The notes under the pieces are model-generated. The model was given only the letters and a program-made list of their open reading frames with translations, searched no databases and was not told the origin of the DNA. From positions 20,524-84,523 of the forward strand of contig CAYGSL010000014.1 in assembly GCA_964352475.1 (NCBI GenBank): a DNA stretch of 64,000 nt. Direction: 5' to 3'. Numbering within the stretch: position 1 is the stretch's first letter; every line of letters starts with the position of its first letter. The position numbers were made by a program, and so were the translations under genes. This stretch comes from JAUIET01 sp964352475. Its GTDB lineage: Bacteria > Pseudomonadota > Gammaproteobacteria > Pseudomonadales > JAUIET01. Shown here in pieces: positions 1 to 9,186 of the stretch.

Positions 1-255
1 CCCCATACCGCCCATATTGCCGTGTATGCCTTCGTTTAGCGCGAACAACAAGCCACGATTATTGCGCCTGGCGTTCAGACTTCTAAGTCGGTCCAGACGT
101 GATCTTATGGAAACGTAATCGTACTGCTTGCTCTGGTCTTGCTTACGCCATCGATCCAGACCCTTATGCTTGTCATGGGCTTGTGCGGCCTCAAGCCACT
201 CCTGGTAGCTTTCGGCGTTTTTAAGGTCGCGCATTAACTGTTTTTCTTTACCCAC
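1..255 (-). CDS. Patatin-like phospholipase, N-terminal DUF3336 part (partial)
   Basis: The reverse strand reads as 85 uninterrupted codons from a GTG at 253-255 to the window edge, so only the N-terminus is present. The segment contains the DUF3336 pattern that precedes patatin lipase domains: a W..W-type acidic/basic stretch, YDYVSIRSRLDRLRSL near residues 45-60, then NEGIHGNMGGMG near residues 74-85. In this family a patatin Ser-Asp acyl hydrolase domain follows; it lies outside the window, so the activity is inferred from family knowledge. A TTG at 259-261 is an alternative start. It is divergent from a wax ester synthase, so both may act in storage-lipid turnover. Confidence 0.75.
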   Translation of the reverse strand, partial: MGKEKQLMRDLKNAESYQEWLEAAQAHDKHKGLDRWRKQDQSKQYDYVSIRSRLDRLRSLNARRNNRGLLFALNEGIHGNMGGMG

Positions 256-362
256 AATCAATCTATATTTCCTTACAACGAGTTCGCCTACCACGTTGGG
301 TGCTTTCTACCCAAACCCCGGACTTGATGCATTTAAGCAATCGATCTTGTATCGTTTTATTA

Positions 363-379
363 TGGCATATTCAATGCCA
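363..379. promoter_or_regulatory. Inverted repeat in the lipase/wax synthase divergent promoter region
   Basis: The roughly 300-bp gap between the divergent lipase and wax ester synthase genes (256-555) holds no gene. It contains a perfect inverted repeat, TGGCAT, five bases, ATGCCA. The position, between two lipid genes read outward, would suit an operator for a dimeric repressor. No regulator is assigned, and no clear -35/-10 pair is claimed. Confidence 0.3.
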
Positions 380-555
380 TTACAATAAGTAATACTGCAG
401 GTGCCTGCAAACTGAAACACCCACCCAATTACAGAAAGGCAGGCTCACCAGAACCTGCTGTCAGAGATTTTTAAGCCTAGCGCATTTGACGCGTTGATTG
501 CCCTATAGCACTATCCACCTTATAAGATAAAAACCTGCAGTCGATAAGGCCAGCT

Positions 556-2100
556 ATGAAAAAACTCAGTATGGTAGACAAGGGCTTCCTGGTGTCAGAA
601 AGCCGGGAAATGCCCATGCACGTTGGTGGGGTCAGCCTGTATACGCTGCCGGATGGCGCTGATGAGCAGGAATTTTTGCACGATATGGCGCTTAATTTGC
701 GCACGGCAGACGCCTTGCTTCCACCGTTTGGCGATAAATTGAAAACAGGGCGACTGGGCCTTGCCGGAGATGCGTTCTGGCAACCTGACACCACCCTGGA
801 CATGGATTACCACGTTCGCCACTCGGCACTGCCAAAACCGGGTCGTTACCGAGAACTGTTTAATCTGGTCTCCAGGCTACACGGTACATTGCTTGATAGA
901 AACCGCCCGCTGTGGGAAATCCATCTAATCGAAGGCCTGCAAAACAGACAGTTTGCAGTGTACACCAAGACCCATCACGCCGCGGTAGATGGCGCCAGAT
1001 CGATTCATATCTCCCGCAGCATGCTCTCCGCCGACCCCGATCATGTTCTGTACGAGTCACCTCTTTCGCTACAGTCCTGGGAGCGTTACAAGGACTCGCT
1101 TCGTATGGGCAAGCGCGCGGAGCATTCCGATGAGGAATTACGCAACGTGGCTGACATGCTGAAGTCAAGCTTCGACAGCAGCGCCAATCTGTATCGTGCT
1201 GTAAAAGGTTTCACACAAGCCTGGAGTGGGCGTGGCGGGAACAAGCTCTCCCTGCCGCATTTGAAGGTTCCTAACAGCTCGCTGAATGGCTCTATAGACG
1301 GCGCACGTCGCTTCGTTGCACAAACCTGGCCCTTCGCTCGTATTTACAAAGTTGGCAAGGCCTTTGGCGGTACCTTCAATGACGCAGTGCTGGCAATGTG
1401 CGCCGGCTCGCTGCGCAAATACATGTTCAATCATGCCGAGTTACCCGGGCAATCGCTGAAAGCGATGGTACCGGTTTCCTTACGTCAGGCGGGAGACGTT
1501 GAGTCAGGCAACGCGGTTGCCACCATAAGTGCTGACCTTGCCACTAATATTGCTGATCCTGCAGAACGAATTCAGGCCATCATAGATTCGGTAAAAGCGG
1601 GCAAGGCGTTTTATGAAGGTATGTCGCCCAAAGAAGTCGAACTGGTCAGTATGATTATGCAGACACCTTCTCTCCTGTTAATGCCGTTAGGGCTGGTATC
1701 GCATATGCCTCCTTACAACGTGACCATATCCAATGTACCGGGCATTCGCGAGACCATGTACTGGAATGGCGCTCGCATGGACGGATCTTATCCTCTGTCT
1801 ATCATCACGGATGGCATGGCTGTGAACATAACCCTGGTTACCTACGACCAAAACGTGGACTTCGGCATCATTGCCTGCAGGCGTTCGGTGCCACAGGTTC
1901 AGCGCATGATCGATTACATGGAAGATGCGCTCATTGAGCTTGAAGAAGCGGCTGGCTTCAATGTACCGGCTAAGAAAGCCAAGGCAAAACCTCGGACAAT
2001 AACCAAGCCGCGAGCCACAGCAAAACCCAGAGCTAAATCCAAACCAGCAACTAAAAAAAGAGCCCGTAAAAAGGCGAAGAAAGGCACGCCTGCAGGGTAA
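556..2100 (+). CDS. Wax ester synthase / diacylglycerol O-acyltransferase (WS/DGAT)
   Basis: A 514-residue bifunctional acyltransferase that would esterify acyl-CoA to fatty alcohols or diacylglycerol for neutral-lipid storage at the inner membrane face. The catalytic HHxxxDG motif is present as HHAAVDG (residues 140-146), with RPLWE about 25 residues upstream and the C-domain NDAVLA motif near residue 275. The family is usually about 450-475 residues; the extra length here is a Lys/Arg/Ala/Pro-rich tail from about residue 470 with repeated KPRA-like units. The start is the first ATG after the upstream stop; the ribosome binding site is weak. Divergent from the patatin-like lipase, giving a plausible synthesis/degradation pair. 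Confidence 0.92.
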   Translation: MKKLSMVDKGFLVSESREMPMHVGGVSLYTLPDGADEQEFLHDMALNLRTADALLPPFGDKLKTGRLGLAGDAFWQPDTTLDMDYHVRHSALPKPGRYRELFNLVSRLHGTLLDRNRPLWEIHLIEGLQNRQFAVYTKTHHAAVDGARSIHISRSMLSADPDHVLYESPLSLQSWERYKDSLRMGKRAEHSDEELRNVADMLKSSFDSSANLYRAVKGFTQAWSGRGGNKLSLPHLKVPNSSLNGSIDGARRFVAQTWPFARIYKVGKAFGGTFNDAVLAMCAGSLRKYMFNHAELPGQSLKAMVPVSLRQAGDVESGNAVATISADLATNIADPAERIQAIIDSVKAGKAFYEGMSPKEVELVSMIMQTPSLLLMPLGLVSHMPPYNVTISNVPGIRETMYWNGARMDGSYPLSIITDGMAVNITLVTYDQNVDFGIIACRRSVPQVQRMIDYMEDALIELEEAAGFNVPAKKAKAKPRTITKPRATAKPRAKSKPATKKRARKKAKKGTPAG

Positions 2101-2186
2101 GACAGTTGCTCAACTAGCACTCCGGCGATCAATAAAGCCAAAATGCGTTAGCGGCACACTAGTTTCCGAGCTGCAAATTTGTCGAG

Positions 2187-2300
2187 TTAATGCCTGTTAA
2201 ATTTGCCGGGGCGCTTTTCCATAAATGCCTGCATCGCTTCACTCAAGTCATCCGAATTGAGTGTAGTCATAACTCCGCTGTTACGTGATAATAAGTGCGA
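2187..2300 (-). pseudogene. Relic of an enoyl-CoA hydratase C-terminus
   Basis: On the minus strand, codons ending in TAA at 2187-2189 read SDDLSEAMQAFMEKRPGKF near the end, the typical crotonase C-terminal pattern (acidic-EGM-AF-EKR-P). The intact crotonase at 33437-34213 ends similarly with DQKEGMAAFIEKRPGVW. An in-frame stop lies shortly upstream (about 2312), so only some 35 codons remain and no catalytic part is present. I read it as the tail of a decayed or deleted gene; a 27-codon small ORF starting at 2270 is possible but unlikely to be functional. Confidence 0.6.
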
Positions 2301-2339
2301 ACCGCCGCTACCCTAAATCAAAGGCTTAAGATCAAACCA

Positions 2340-4040
2340 ATGAAAATAATCATCCGAATTTTGCTTGCGTCCTTTTTTCTGGCACTTGCTGCGTGTAACA
2401 AGGAAACAGATATCCAGGCACCTGATCTCAGCGCCGATCTTTTCATCAGCGGTGGACCAATTCTTACTATGGATGCATCCACGGCAAATGCGGAAGCGGT
2501 GATTGTGAAAGCCGGTCAAATACTGGCAGTTGGCGCACTAAGCGAACTGGAAAAATATCGTGCAACTGCCAAACAGCAGATTAATCTGGAAGGCAACACC
2601 TTGCTACCAGGTTTCATAGATGGCCACAGTCACTTTGCACAAGCGATTGCATCGGCCAAATGGGGAAATGTATCTGGCGCACCGGTTGGCAACATGACCA
2701 GCATCGCAGACATTATTGCCGAACTGAAATCTCTCAAGGAAAGAAATAGCGCCAATGATGGTGAGTGGCTGATTGCCTATGGCTACGACGCCGATACCTT
2801 AAGTGACGGGCGTAACATTAATCGTGATGACATCGATGCCGCATTTCCTGATAATCCAGTTGTTTTGATACATGTATCTTTTCATGGCGCTGTGCTCAAT
2901 AGCAAAGGCTTTGAAGCGCTCTCTTATGATGCAAACACACCCACACCAGCGGGAGGAATTATTGTCAGAAGAGATAACAGTAATGAACCCTTGGGTTTAG
3001 TGATGGAAACTGCCTGGTTTCCCGTTGCGGCAAAGATATTTCAAAGCAGCGCGGAGGAACGACGCAGTAATCTGTTAATAGCTCAGCAACATTACGCCGC
3101 TAACGGTATTACCACAGCTCAGGATGGCGCGGGGAACATCAAGGACTTTGAGCTTTTCAAAGAAGCCGCCGCAAACAAACAACTAAAGCTGGATTTAGTG
3201 GTATTGGGCGCATTTGGTGAAATACCTCAGTTCATTGAAGAATACCCAGCTTACAAAAACTACAACAATCGGCTAAAAATTGGCGGCATTAAATTAGTTA
3301 CCGATGGTTCGCCACAAGGAAAAACCGCCTTTTTTACCGAGCCGTTCCTAACTGGCGGTCCGGGCGGAGAGGAGAATTGGCGCGGTGAGCCTTTGTTACC
3401 TGCTGCTGAATTCGAAGAACTGTTGGCCACTGTTTATGACGCGAATATACAGGCGTTTGTGCACGCCAATGCCGACGCGGCAATCGATATGTTGCTCAAC
3501 GCCCATAAGAAGCTCACCCCAACGCAAGGCGATGACAGCCGAACCGTTATCATTCACTCCCAGTTTACTCGCCCGGATCAACTGGAAGATTATGCGCACT
3601 ACGGTATGGTGCCTTCGTTCTTCAGCAACCACGCGTATTTCTGGGGTGACGTGCATGTTAAGAATCTCGGGGTTAAACGCGCTCACTTCCTAAGCCCACT
3701 GAAAACAGCTTCGAAATTAGGACTGCATTACACAAACCATAGCGATTATATGGTCACCCCACTCAACCCATTGTTTACGGTGTGGTCCGCGGTCAACCGA
3801 GTCTCGCGTTCAGGTGCGTTGATTGGCGAGGGCGAGAAGATTAGTCCGGAGAGAGCATTGCGCGCCATTACCATTGATGGCGCCTGGCAGTATTTTGAAG
3901 AAGGCAGCAAAGGCTCAATAGCGGAAGGCAAACTTGCCGATCTGGTGATTCTTGACGCCAACCCTTTAAGCGTTGACCCCATGACAATAAAAGACATCAA
4001 GGTGTTAGCCACGTACAAGGAAGGAATCAAAATACACTAG
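2340..4040 (+). CDS. Amidohydrolase family 3 lipoprotein (YtcJ-like)
   Basis: A metal-dependent hydrolase of the Amidohydro_3 family, 566 residues from the chosen ATG. That start gives a clean lipoprotein signal (hydrophobic core then LAAC, Cys at about residue 19), so it should be anchored in the periplasm; an upstream in-frame GTG at 2295 would add 15 residues before the signal and is less likely. Metal-binding HxH is seen as DGHSH (H96, H98), with later histidines in FVHANAD and IIHSQF, and the family C-terminal pattern GSIAEGKLADLVILD. Substrate is unknown; relatives act on N-acyl or cyclic amide compounds. It overlaps the convergent SDR by 4 bp. Confidence 0.85.
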   Translation: MKIIIRILLASFFLALAACNKETDIQAPDLSADLFISGGPILTMDASTANAEAVIVKAGQILAVGALSELEKYRATAKQQINLEGNTLLPGFIDGHSHFAQAIASAKWGNVSGAPVGNMTSIADIIAELKSLKERNSANDGEWLIAYGYDADTLSDGRNINRDDIDAAFPDNPVVLIHVSFHGAVLNSKGFEALSYDANTPTPAGGIIVRRDNSNEPLGLVMETAWFPVAAKIFQSSAEERRSNLLIAQQHYAANGITTAQDGAGNIKDFELFKEAAANKQLKLDLVVLGAFGEIPQFIEEYPAYKNYNNRLKIGGIKLVTDGSPQGKTAFFTEPFLTGGPGGEENWRGEPLLPAAEFEELLATVYDANIQAFVHANADAAIDMLLNAHKKLTPTQGDDSRTVIIHSQFTRPDQLEDYAHYGMVPSFFSNHAYFWGDVHVKNLGVKRAHFLSPLKTASKLGLHYTNHSDYMVTPLNPLFTVWSAVNRVSRSGALIGEGEKISPERALRAITIDGAWQYFEEGSKGSIAEGKLADLVILDANPLSVDPMTIKDIKVLATYKEGIKIH

Positions 4041-4795
4041 AATCCAGGATGAATCGCCAGTGCGGCGCCGTCCACCATCATTTCTGCGCCGGTCATGAAA
4101 GTACACTCGTCTGACGACAGGAAAGCGATAGCCGCTGCAATTTCTGAAGGCTCGGCAAAACGATTGAGCGGTGAAGTTGCAGCAACTGCAGCCATTACCT
4201 CGTCGTTAAACGTTGCAGTTATAGCTGTTTTTGTGGCACCCGGTATTACAGAGTTACAGCGAATTTTATAACCTTGCTGACCGCAATAGGCTGCTATCGA
4301 TTTGGTCATCATGCGCACGCCGCTCTTTGCCGATGTGTAGGTTACATCGCCAGGCAGCGCAGTAAACGCCGTGGTTGACGCAATATTGATGATAGAACCT
4401 GAGGAACCCTGAGGGTTTTGTTTCATGATTCGAATCGCATTTTTGCAACCAAGCATGGTACCGGTGAGCAGCACACTGAGCCCGCGGTTCCAATCGTCCA
4501 TTTCTATATCTTCTATAGAACGTCCAATCACCAAACCTGCGTTGTTAACAAGAACATCAAGTCGCCCAAACTGTTCTTTCACGGCATCTGCAATCTCCAC
4601 CCAACGATCAGCGTCGCTCACGTCGTGCTCAAAAAACGTGGCACCTATATCTGCCGCGTGTGCAGCTCCAGCCTCCGCTTGAATATCAGTTGCTACAACA
4701 ATCGCACCGTCATCAATCAAGCGCTGTGCGGTAGCGGCACCTATGCCTGAAGCCGCACCTGTGACTATTGCGATCTTGCCATTTAAATTGGTCAT
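4037..4795 (-). CDS. Short-chain dehydrogenase/reductase (classical SDR)
   Basis: A Rossmann-fold NAD(P)-dependent oxidoreductase of about 252 residues. The cofactor motif TGAASGIG lies near residues 12-19, the NNAG motif follows mid-protein, the active-site Ser is in NIAST and the catalytic pair is YTSAK. The C-terminus is of the usual FMTGAEMMVDGA type. The start used gives a normal SDR N-terminus (MTNLNGKIAIVTG) with AAGGA about 11 bases upstream; an ATG 12 bases further up (4807) has no spacing for a binding site. Substrate cannot be told. The downstream end overlaps the convergent amidohydrolase. Confidence 0.88.
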   Translation of the reverse strand: MTNLNGKIAIVTGAASGIGAATAQRLIDDGAIVVATDIQAEAGAAHAADIGATFFEHDVSDADRWVEIADAVKEQFGRLDVLVNNAGLVIGRSIEDIEMDDWNRGLSVLLTGTMLGCKNAIRIMKQNPQGSSGSIINIASTTAFTALPGDVTYTSAKSGVRMMTKSIAAYCGQQGYKIRCNSVIPGATKTAITATFNDEVMAAVAATSPLNRFAEPSEIAAAIAFLSSDECTFMTGAEMMVDGAALAIHPGF

Positions 4796-4970
4796 ATATT
4801 TACGCATCCTTCGACGTTGATATTGCAGACACTGCAGCTGTGAAACCTAAACACCTACCATACACCGCACTACGCAAAAAGACACGTCCGGTACACAACC
4901 CGAATTGAGCGATCAATACGAATTTATGGTAGTGTTCCTGAAATGAAATTGGGCTAGAAAGAGTAACAAG

Positions 4971-5405
4971 ATGGCAGATTATATTCCACCCGCACTGGAC
5001 TGGGTACGTGAGCAAGTGGAGTTGTATGAAAGCAGCGGCGGCACTGAAGGAACTACGCTTCTGGACACGGGTATGCCCTGCATTCTGGTTATTCACACGG
5101 GCAACAAAACCGGCGGAATTCGAAAGATACCTCTAATGCGGGTTGAGGTAGATGGAAGCTACGTACTGATAGGCTCCATGGGCGGCCAGCCTAAAAACCC
5201 GACCTGGGTATACAACTTGCGCGCCAATCCAGATGTTCAAATACGTGATAAAACTGAACTGTTTACCATGCGCGTTCGTGAAGTGAGCGACGAACAAGAA
5301 CGCCAGAGCCTTTGGGCTGCTGCGGCGGAAGCTTACCCCCCGTATGACGATTACCAGGCGAAAACCAGCCGCATAATCCCGGTGTTTATTGCTGAGCCAG
5401 CTTAG
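4971..5405 (+). CDS. Nitroreductase/deazaflavin-dependent oxidoreductase family protein (Ddn-like)
   Basis: A 144-residue protein of the split-barrel family that includes mycobacterial Ddn and other F420H2- or flavin-binding oxidoreductases. The family features seen are LVIHTGNKTGGIRKIPLM near residues 38-54, then a GSMGGQPKNPTWVYNLRANPDV block and a final AAEAYPPYDDYQAKTSR segment. Length agrees with the single-domain family. Cofactor is open: true F420 dependence would need F420 biosynthesis genes, none of which are in the window. Single gene between an SDR and a convergent aldehyde dehydrogenase, whose stop is only 5 bp away. Confidence 0.82.
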   Translation: MADYIPPALDWVREQVELYESSGGTEGTTLLDTGMPCILVIHTGNKTGGIRKIPLMRVEVDGSYVLIGSMGGQPKNPTWVYNLRANPDVQIRDKTELFTMRVREVSDEQERQSLWAAAAEAYPPYDDYQAKTSRIIPVFIAEPA

Positions 5406-5409
5406 TGGC

Positions 5410-6852
5410 TCAGCCTTCAGGCGGCATACGTATTACCAGATTGCGAATTTCGGTCATGTCTTCCATCGCAAATACAATTCCTTCGCGCCCCAGACCCGAA
5501 TCTTTCACACCACCGTATGGCATGTTGTCTACGCGATAAGAAGGCACGTCACCAACAACAACGCCACCTACATCTAACACATCCCAGGCCTTTTGAATTT
5601 TGTAGAAGTCTCTGCTGAACACGCCAGCTTGCAAACCAAACTTGGAGTCATTGACCTCATCCAGTGCTGCGTCGAAGTTGCTAAAACTGGAGAGAATTGC
5701 CATTGGTCCAAACGCTTCTTCGGTATAGGCTTTTGTTGTGCGCGCAACATCTTCCAACAAAGTTGCTTGCAACATAGCGCCGTCGCGCTGTCCGCCACAC
5801 AACAAGCGAGCCCCCTGAGAAACTGCTTCTTCAATCCAGCCCTCCAAGCGCGTTGCTTCGCCCTCTGAAATCATCGGTCCAATAAACGTTGATTCTTCTT
5901 TGGGGTCACCAGCTACCAGTTTTTTAGTGCGCTCAACCAGCATATCTTTAAACTGTGAATAGATCGATTCATGGATGATTATTCGTTGCACACCAATGCA
6001 CGATTGCCCAGACTGATAGAAAGCGCCAAATATAACGCGCTCGGCGGCATCGTTTAGATCGGCATCTTGATCAATAATCACCGCCGCATTGCCACCTAGC
6101 TCCAGCACAACTTTCTTCTTGCCAGACTTTGCCTTCAATGCCCAACCTACGTCAGGCGAACCCGTGAACGACAACAGCTTTAGCCTATCGTCTACAGTAA
6201 ATAGATCTGCTCCATCGCGTGAACAAGGCAAAATAGAAAACGCGCCTTTTGGTAAATCGGTTTCCGCCAGAACCTCTCCCATTATCAGGGCGCCAAGCGG
6301 TGTTCTGGAGGCTGGCTTCATAACAAAAGGACAACCCACTGCTAAGGCTGGCGCCACCTTATGCGCCGCCAGGTTTAGCGGGAAGTTAAATGGAGAAATA
6401 AAAGAACAAGGACCGATAGGAACACGTTTCCACATGCCACGATAGCCCTTGGCCCGTGGCGAAATATCAAGTGTTTGAAGTTCACCCTTCATTCTTGTGG
6501 CTTCTTCAGACGCAATTCGAAACGTGTCGATTAAACGCGTAACTTCGCCGCGAGAGTCCTTAATTGGCTTTCCCGCTTCTACGCACAAGGCGTGGGCCAG
6601 CTCATCAAAGCGCTGCTCAAAACGCGACACGCAATGTTGCAAAACGTTCTGTCGCTCAAAAGCAGCCATTCTCGACATCGGCTCCGCCGCCTCGCAAGCA
6701 GCAGCAATGCCCCGATCAATCGCATCCACATCGGCAAACGCGACCTTGGTGGCACACTTCCCGGTGAATTTGTCGGTGACTTCCAGATCTTCGTTCGCAA
6801 ATACAGCTTCGTTGGCTAGATAGTATGGGTACGCACCTGCTAACTGAGACAT
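5410..6852 (-). CDS. NAD(P)-dependent aldehyde dehydrogenase
   Basis: A 480-residue ALDH superfamily enzyme that oxidises an aldehyde to the acid or acyl product. Seen: the N-terminal AxPYYLANE lead, PFNFPLNLAAHK substrate/cofactor region, the general-base block LELGGNA and the catalytic Cys in QSGQSCIGVQR. Length is normal. It follows the AlsS-like TPP enzyme with only 9 bp between them, so the two are almost certainly one operon; the TPP enzyme could release an aldehyde that this enzyme oxidises. Resembles the lactaldehyde/phosphonoacetaldehyde/succinate-semialdehyde branch in general features, but substrate is not assigned. Confidence 0.88.
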   Translation of the reverse strand: MSQLAGAYPYYLANEAVFANEDLEVTDKFTGKCATKVAFADVDAIDRGIAAACEAAEPMSRMAAFERQNVLQHCVSRFEQRFDELAHALCVEAGKPIKDSRGEVTRLIDTFRIASEEATRMKGELQTLDISPRAKGYRGMWKRVPIGPCSFISPFNFPLNLAAHKVAPALAVGCPFVMKPASRTPLGALIMGEVLAETDLPKGAFSILPCSRDGADLFTVDDRLKLLSFTGSPDVGWALKAKSGKKKVVLELGGNAAVIIDQDADLNDAAERVIFGAFYQSGQSCIGVQRIIIHESIYSQFKDMLVERTKKLVAGDPKEESTFIGPMISEGEATRLEGWIEEAVSQGARLLCGGQRDGAMLQATLLEDVARTTKAYTEEAFGPMAILSSFSNFDAALDEVNDSKFGLQAGVFSRDFYKIQKAWDVLDVGGVVVGDVPSYRVDNMPYGGVKDSGLGREGIVFAMEDMTEIRNLVIRMPPEG

Positions 6853-6861
6853 ACGAACTTC

Positions 6862-8508
6862 CTATACTGCTGCGCTGAGTTTTTTAATGTCTTGATTCAG
6901 AATCTGGTCGTTCTCTGAGTAATCCACCGGGCAATCAATCAGGTGTACGCCATTGCTGTTCAAACACTTGGCCAGCACATCGGCCAGGTCTTTAGTGTTT
7001 TCAATCCTATGACCGTACGCGCCATAACTTTCTGCGTATTTAACGAAGTCCGGGTTATCGTATTCCAGACCAAAGTCCGCAAAACCCATATTCGCCTGCT
7101 TCCAGCGAATCATTCCGTATGAGCTGTCATTTAGAATCAGTACAACCAAATTCATCTTCAGGCGAACTGCAGTCTCCAGTTCCTGACTGTTCATCATGAA
7201 CCCGCCATCACCACAAATAGCTATAATCTTTCGGTCTTTATGTACCAGCCGCGCTGCCATTGCGGAAGGCAAACCCGCGCCCATTGTTGCCAGCGCGTTG
7301 TCCAGTAACACTGTATTGGGCAAGTGGGCGCGGTAGTTTCGCGCGAACCAGATTTTATACACGCCATTATCCAGGCAGATAATGCCGTCATCGGGCATTG
7401 CGGCTCGTATTTCAGCGACCAGTCTTTGCGGGTAGACGGGATAGCGAGGGTCATCACTGCCTTCAAGAAGATGATTGTCGTGCGCCGTTTTAGCGCGCAT
7501 CATCGAACTAAAATCCCAGTGATCACGTGGTTCCAGCACGTCGCCGATCTGCCAGATAGCGTTGGCTATGTCGCCAATCACTTCGACCTGAGGGAAGTAC
7601 ACCGGGTCTACCTCCGCAGCACGAAACGACACATGAATCACTTCCGCTCCACCCGATTTCATGAAGAAGGGTGGCTTCTCAATAACGTCATGGCCAACAT
7701 TAATAATTAAATCGGCAGCTTCAATAGCTCGATGCACAAAGTCACCTGCCGACATCGCTGCGTTGCCAAGAAACAGGCCGTGCCTCTCATCTATAACACC
7801 CTTACCAAGCTGCGTTGTTACGAAAGGGATGCCGGTTTCGTCAACAAACCGGGTCAGCATCTTTGATGTGATTTTTCTGTTCGCGCCAGCACCTATCACT
7901 AAAATAGGTGACTTCGCGGCGGCAATGCGCTCTACGGCGGCATAAATCGATTTTTGCTCAGGAATTGGGCGCCTGTGCTCCGATGCAGCGATAGGTGTGG
8001 CGTCTGTTTGTTCATCGGCAATATCTTCCGGTAACTCAAGATGTACGGCACCGGGTTTTTCTTCTTCAGCAAGGCGCACAGCCTCACGTACTTTGCTGGG
8101 TATATTGTCTGCGGCCACTATCTGGTGCGTGTATTTGGTAATAGGGCCCATCATGTCAACGACATCCAGTATCTGGAATCGACCCTGCTTGGACTTTTTA
8201 ACCGGCTTTTGGCCGGTAATCATCATCATTGGCATGCCGCCCAACTGCGCATACGCCGCTGACGTAACAAAATTTGTAGCGCCCGGCCCCAAGGTTGATA
8301 AACACACGCCAACGCGCCCAGTGAACCTGCCATAGGTGGCCGCCATAAAGCCCGCGGCCTGTTCATGGCGGGTGAGAATAAGCTTAATGCTGTCTGAGCG
8401 AGATAAGCTATCTAGAAAATCCAGGTTTTCTTCACCTGGAATTCCAAAAATGTATTCCACACCTTCAGATTCCAGAGTTTCAATAAACAGATCGGACGCT
8501 TTTTTCAT
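6862..8508 (-). CDS. Thiamine diphosphate enzyme, catabolic acetolactate synthase (AlsS)-like
   Basis: A 548-residue IlvB-fold enzyme with the N-terminal GVEYIFGIPGEENLDFLDSL block, the catalytic Glu in RHEQAAGFMA, and the ThDP/Mg site GDGGFMMNSQELETA followed by NDSSYG. It lacks the anabolic RFDDR FAD-region motif and instead has NVGHDVIEKPP, and its end (PVDYSEN) resembles catabolic AlsS. The ATG at 8506-8508 has AGGA 9 bases upstream and is preferred over the ATG at 8526. First gene of an operon with the aldehyde dehydrogenase; it could be an acetolactate synthase or a 2-oxoacid decarboxylase. A CATGCC/GGCATG inverted repeat sits just upstream at 8524-8547. Confidence 0.85.
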   Translation of the reverse strand: MKKASDLFIETLESEGVEYIFGIPGEENLDFLDSLSRSDSIKLILTRHEQAAGFMAATYGRFTGRVGVCLSTLGPGATNFVTSAAYAQLGGMPMMMITGQKPVKKSKQGRFQILDVVDMMGPITKYTHQIVAADNIPSKVREAVRLAEEEKPGAVHLELPEDIADEQTDATPIAASEHRRPIPEQKSIYAAVERIAAAKSPILVIGAGANRKITSKMLTRFVDETGIPFVTTQLGKGVIDERHGLFLGNAAMSAGDFVHRAIEAADLIINVGHDVIEKPPFFMKSGGAEVIHVSFRAAEVDPVYFPQVEVIGDIANAIWQIGDVLEPRDHWDFSSMMRAKTAHDNHLLEGSDDPRYPVYPQRLVAEIRAAMPDDGIICLDNGVYKIWFARNYRAHLPNTVLLDNALATMGAGLPSAMAARLVHKDRKIIAICGDGGFMMNSQELETAVRLKMNLVVLILNDSSYGMIRWKQANMGFADFGLEYDNPDFVKYAESYGAYGHRIENTKDLADVLAKCLNSNGVHLIDCPVDYSENDQILNQDIKKLSAAV

Positions 8509-8761
8509 CAGTTGATTTCCTATCATGCCTTGGCCATATCTGGCATGAGCAGCATGCCTTCGTAGGTATGTTACTGTTTATACGGCGCTGTCGTGCGGCA
8601 ATATTCACGTCGAACGCCTCGCTACAAGAGCATTGTACTTCTAAGAGGCCCGCCAGCCTGTTTTCGACTCATCAATGTCGTTATTTTCTGAGTAGGCAGA
8701 CCATCATCGTTGTAATACTATGGCTTGCTTACGATCGTCATGCCATGCCTGGACTTGAATA

Positions 8762-9100
8762 TTGGATCTTAAATGGTTTCAGCAGCAGCTGCGTCATCAG
8801 CTCGCAGAACTTACGGATCTGGATGACACTGCTGCAAATGCCGCTGACATAGTGAAACTTGATCAAACCAGTGTTGGGCGTCTGTCCAGAATGGACGCTT
8901 TGCAAGGACAAGCTATGGCCAAGGCGTCGCAATTGCGCAGAGAGCAAGAAATCAGGGCCATCGGCTTAGCCCTGAGTCGCCTGGAAAGCGCCGATTTCGG
9001 ATACTGTGTTGAATGTGACGAGCCTATTGCCAGTGCGCGTTTGCAACACAACCCCTCAGTGGCTACTTGCCTTGATTGTGCGGCACGTGCTGAGAGCTAG
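8762..9100 (+). CDS. TraR/DksA family C4 zinc-finger protein
   Basis: A 112-residue small DksA-superfamily protein: helical N-terminal part, RLESADFGYCVECDEPI near residues 75-90 and CLDC near the C-terminus, giving a four-cysteine zinc site. Members bind the RNA polymerase secondary channel; the short length fits TraR-like members rather than full DksA. The only start in frame is a TTG at 8762, since a TGA lies two codons upstream and no ATG follows in the N-terminal part. The 235 bp upstream (8527-8761) carries no recognisable gene. Confidence 0.8.
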   Translation: MDLKWFQQQLRHQLAELTDLDDTAANAADIVKLDQTSVGRLSRMDALQGQAMAKASQLRREQEIRAIGLALSRLESADFGYCVECDEPIASARLQHNPSVATCLDCAARAES

Positions 9101-9186
9101 AAAGCTGCTCAGCAAGCTACTTTTTGCACGCCGCTGGAATTGATGCTAATTTCGTAAACACGAATGACTTTTATTGATACAAGCCA

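Noticed and set aside
8568..8852. Plus-strand frame before the zinc-finger gene
   Set aside because: Overlaps the DksA/TraR gene in another frame and its translation shows no conserved pattern.
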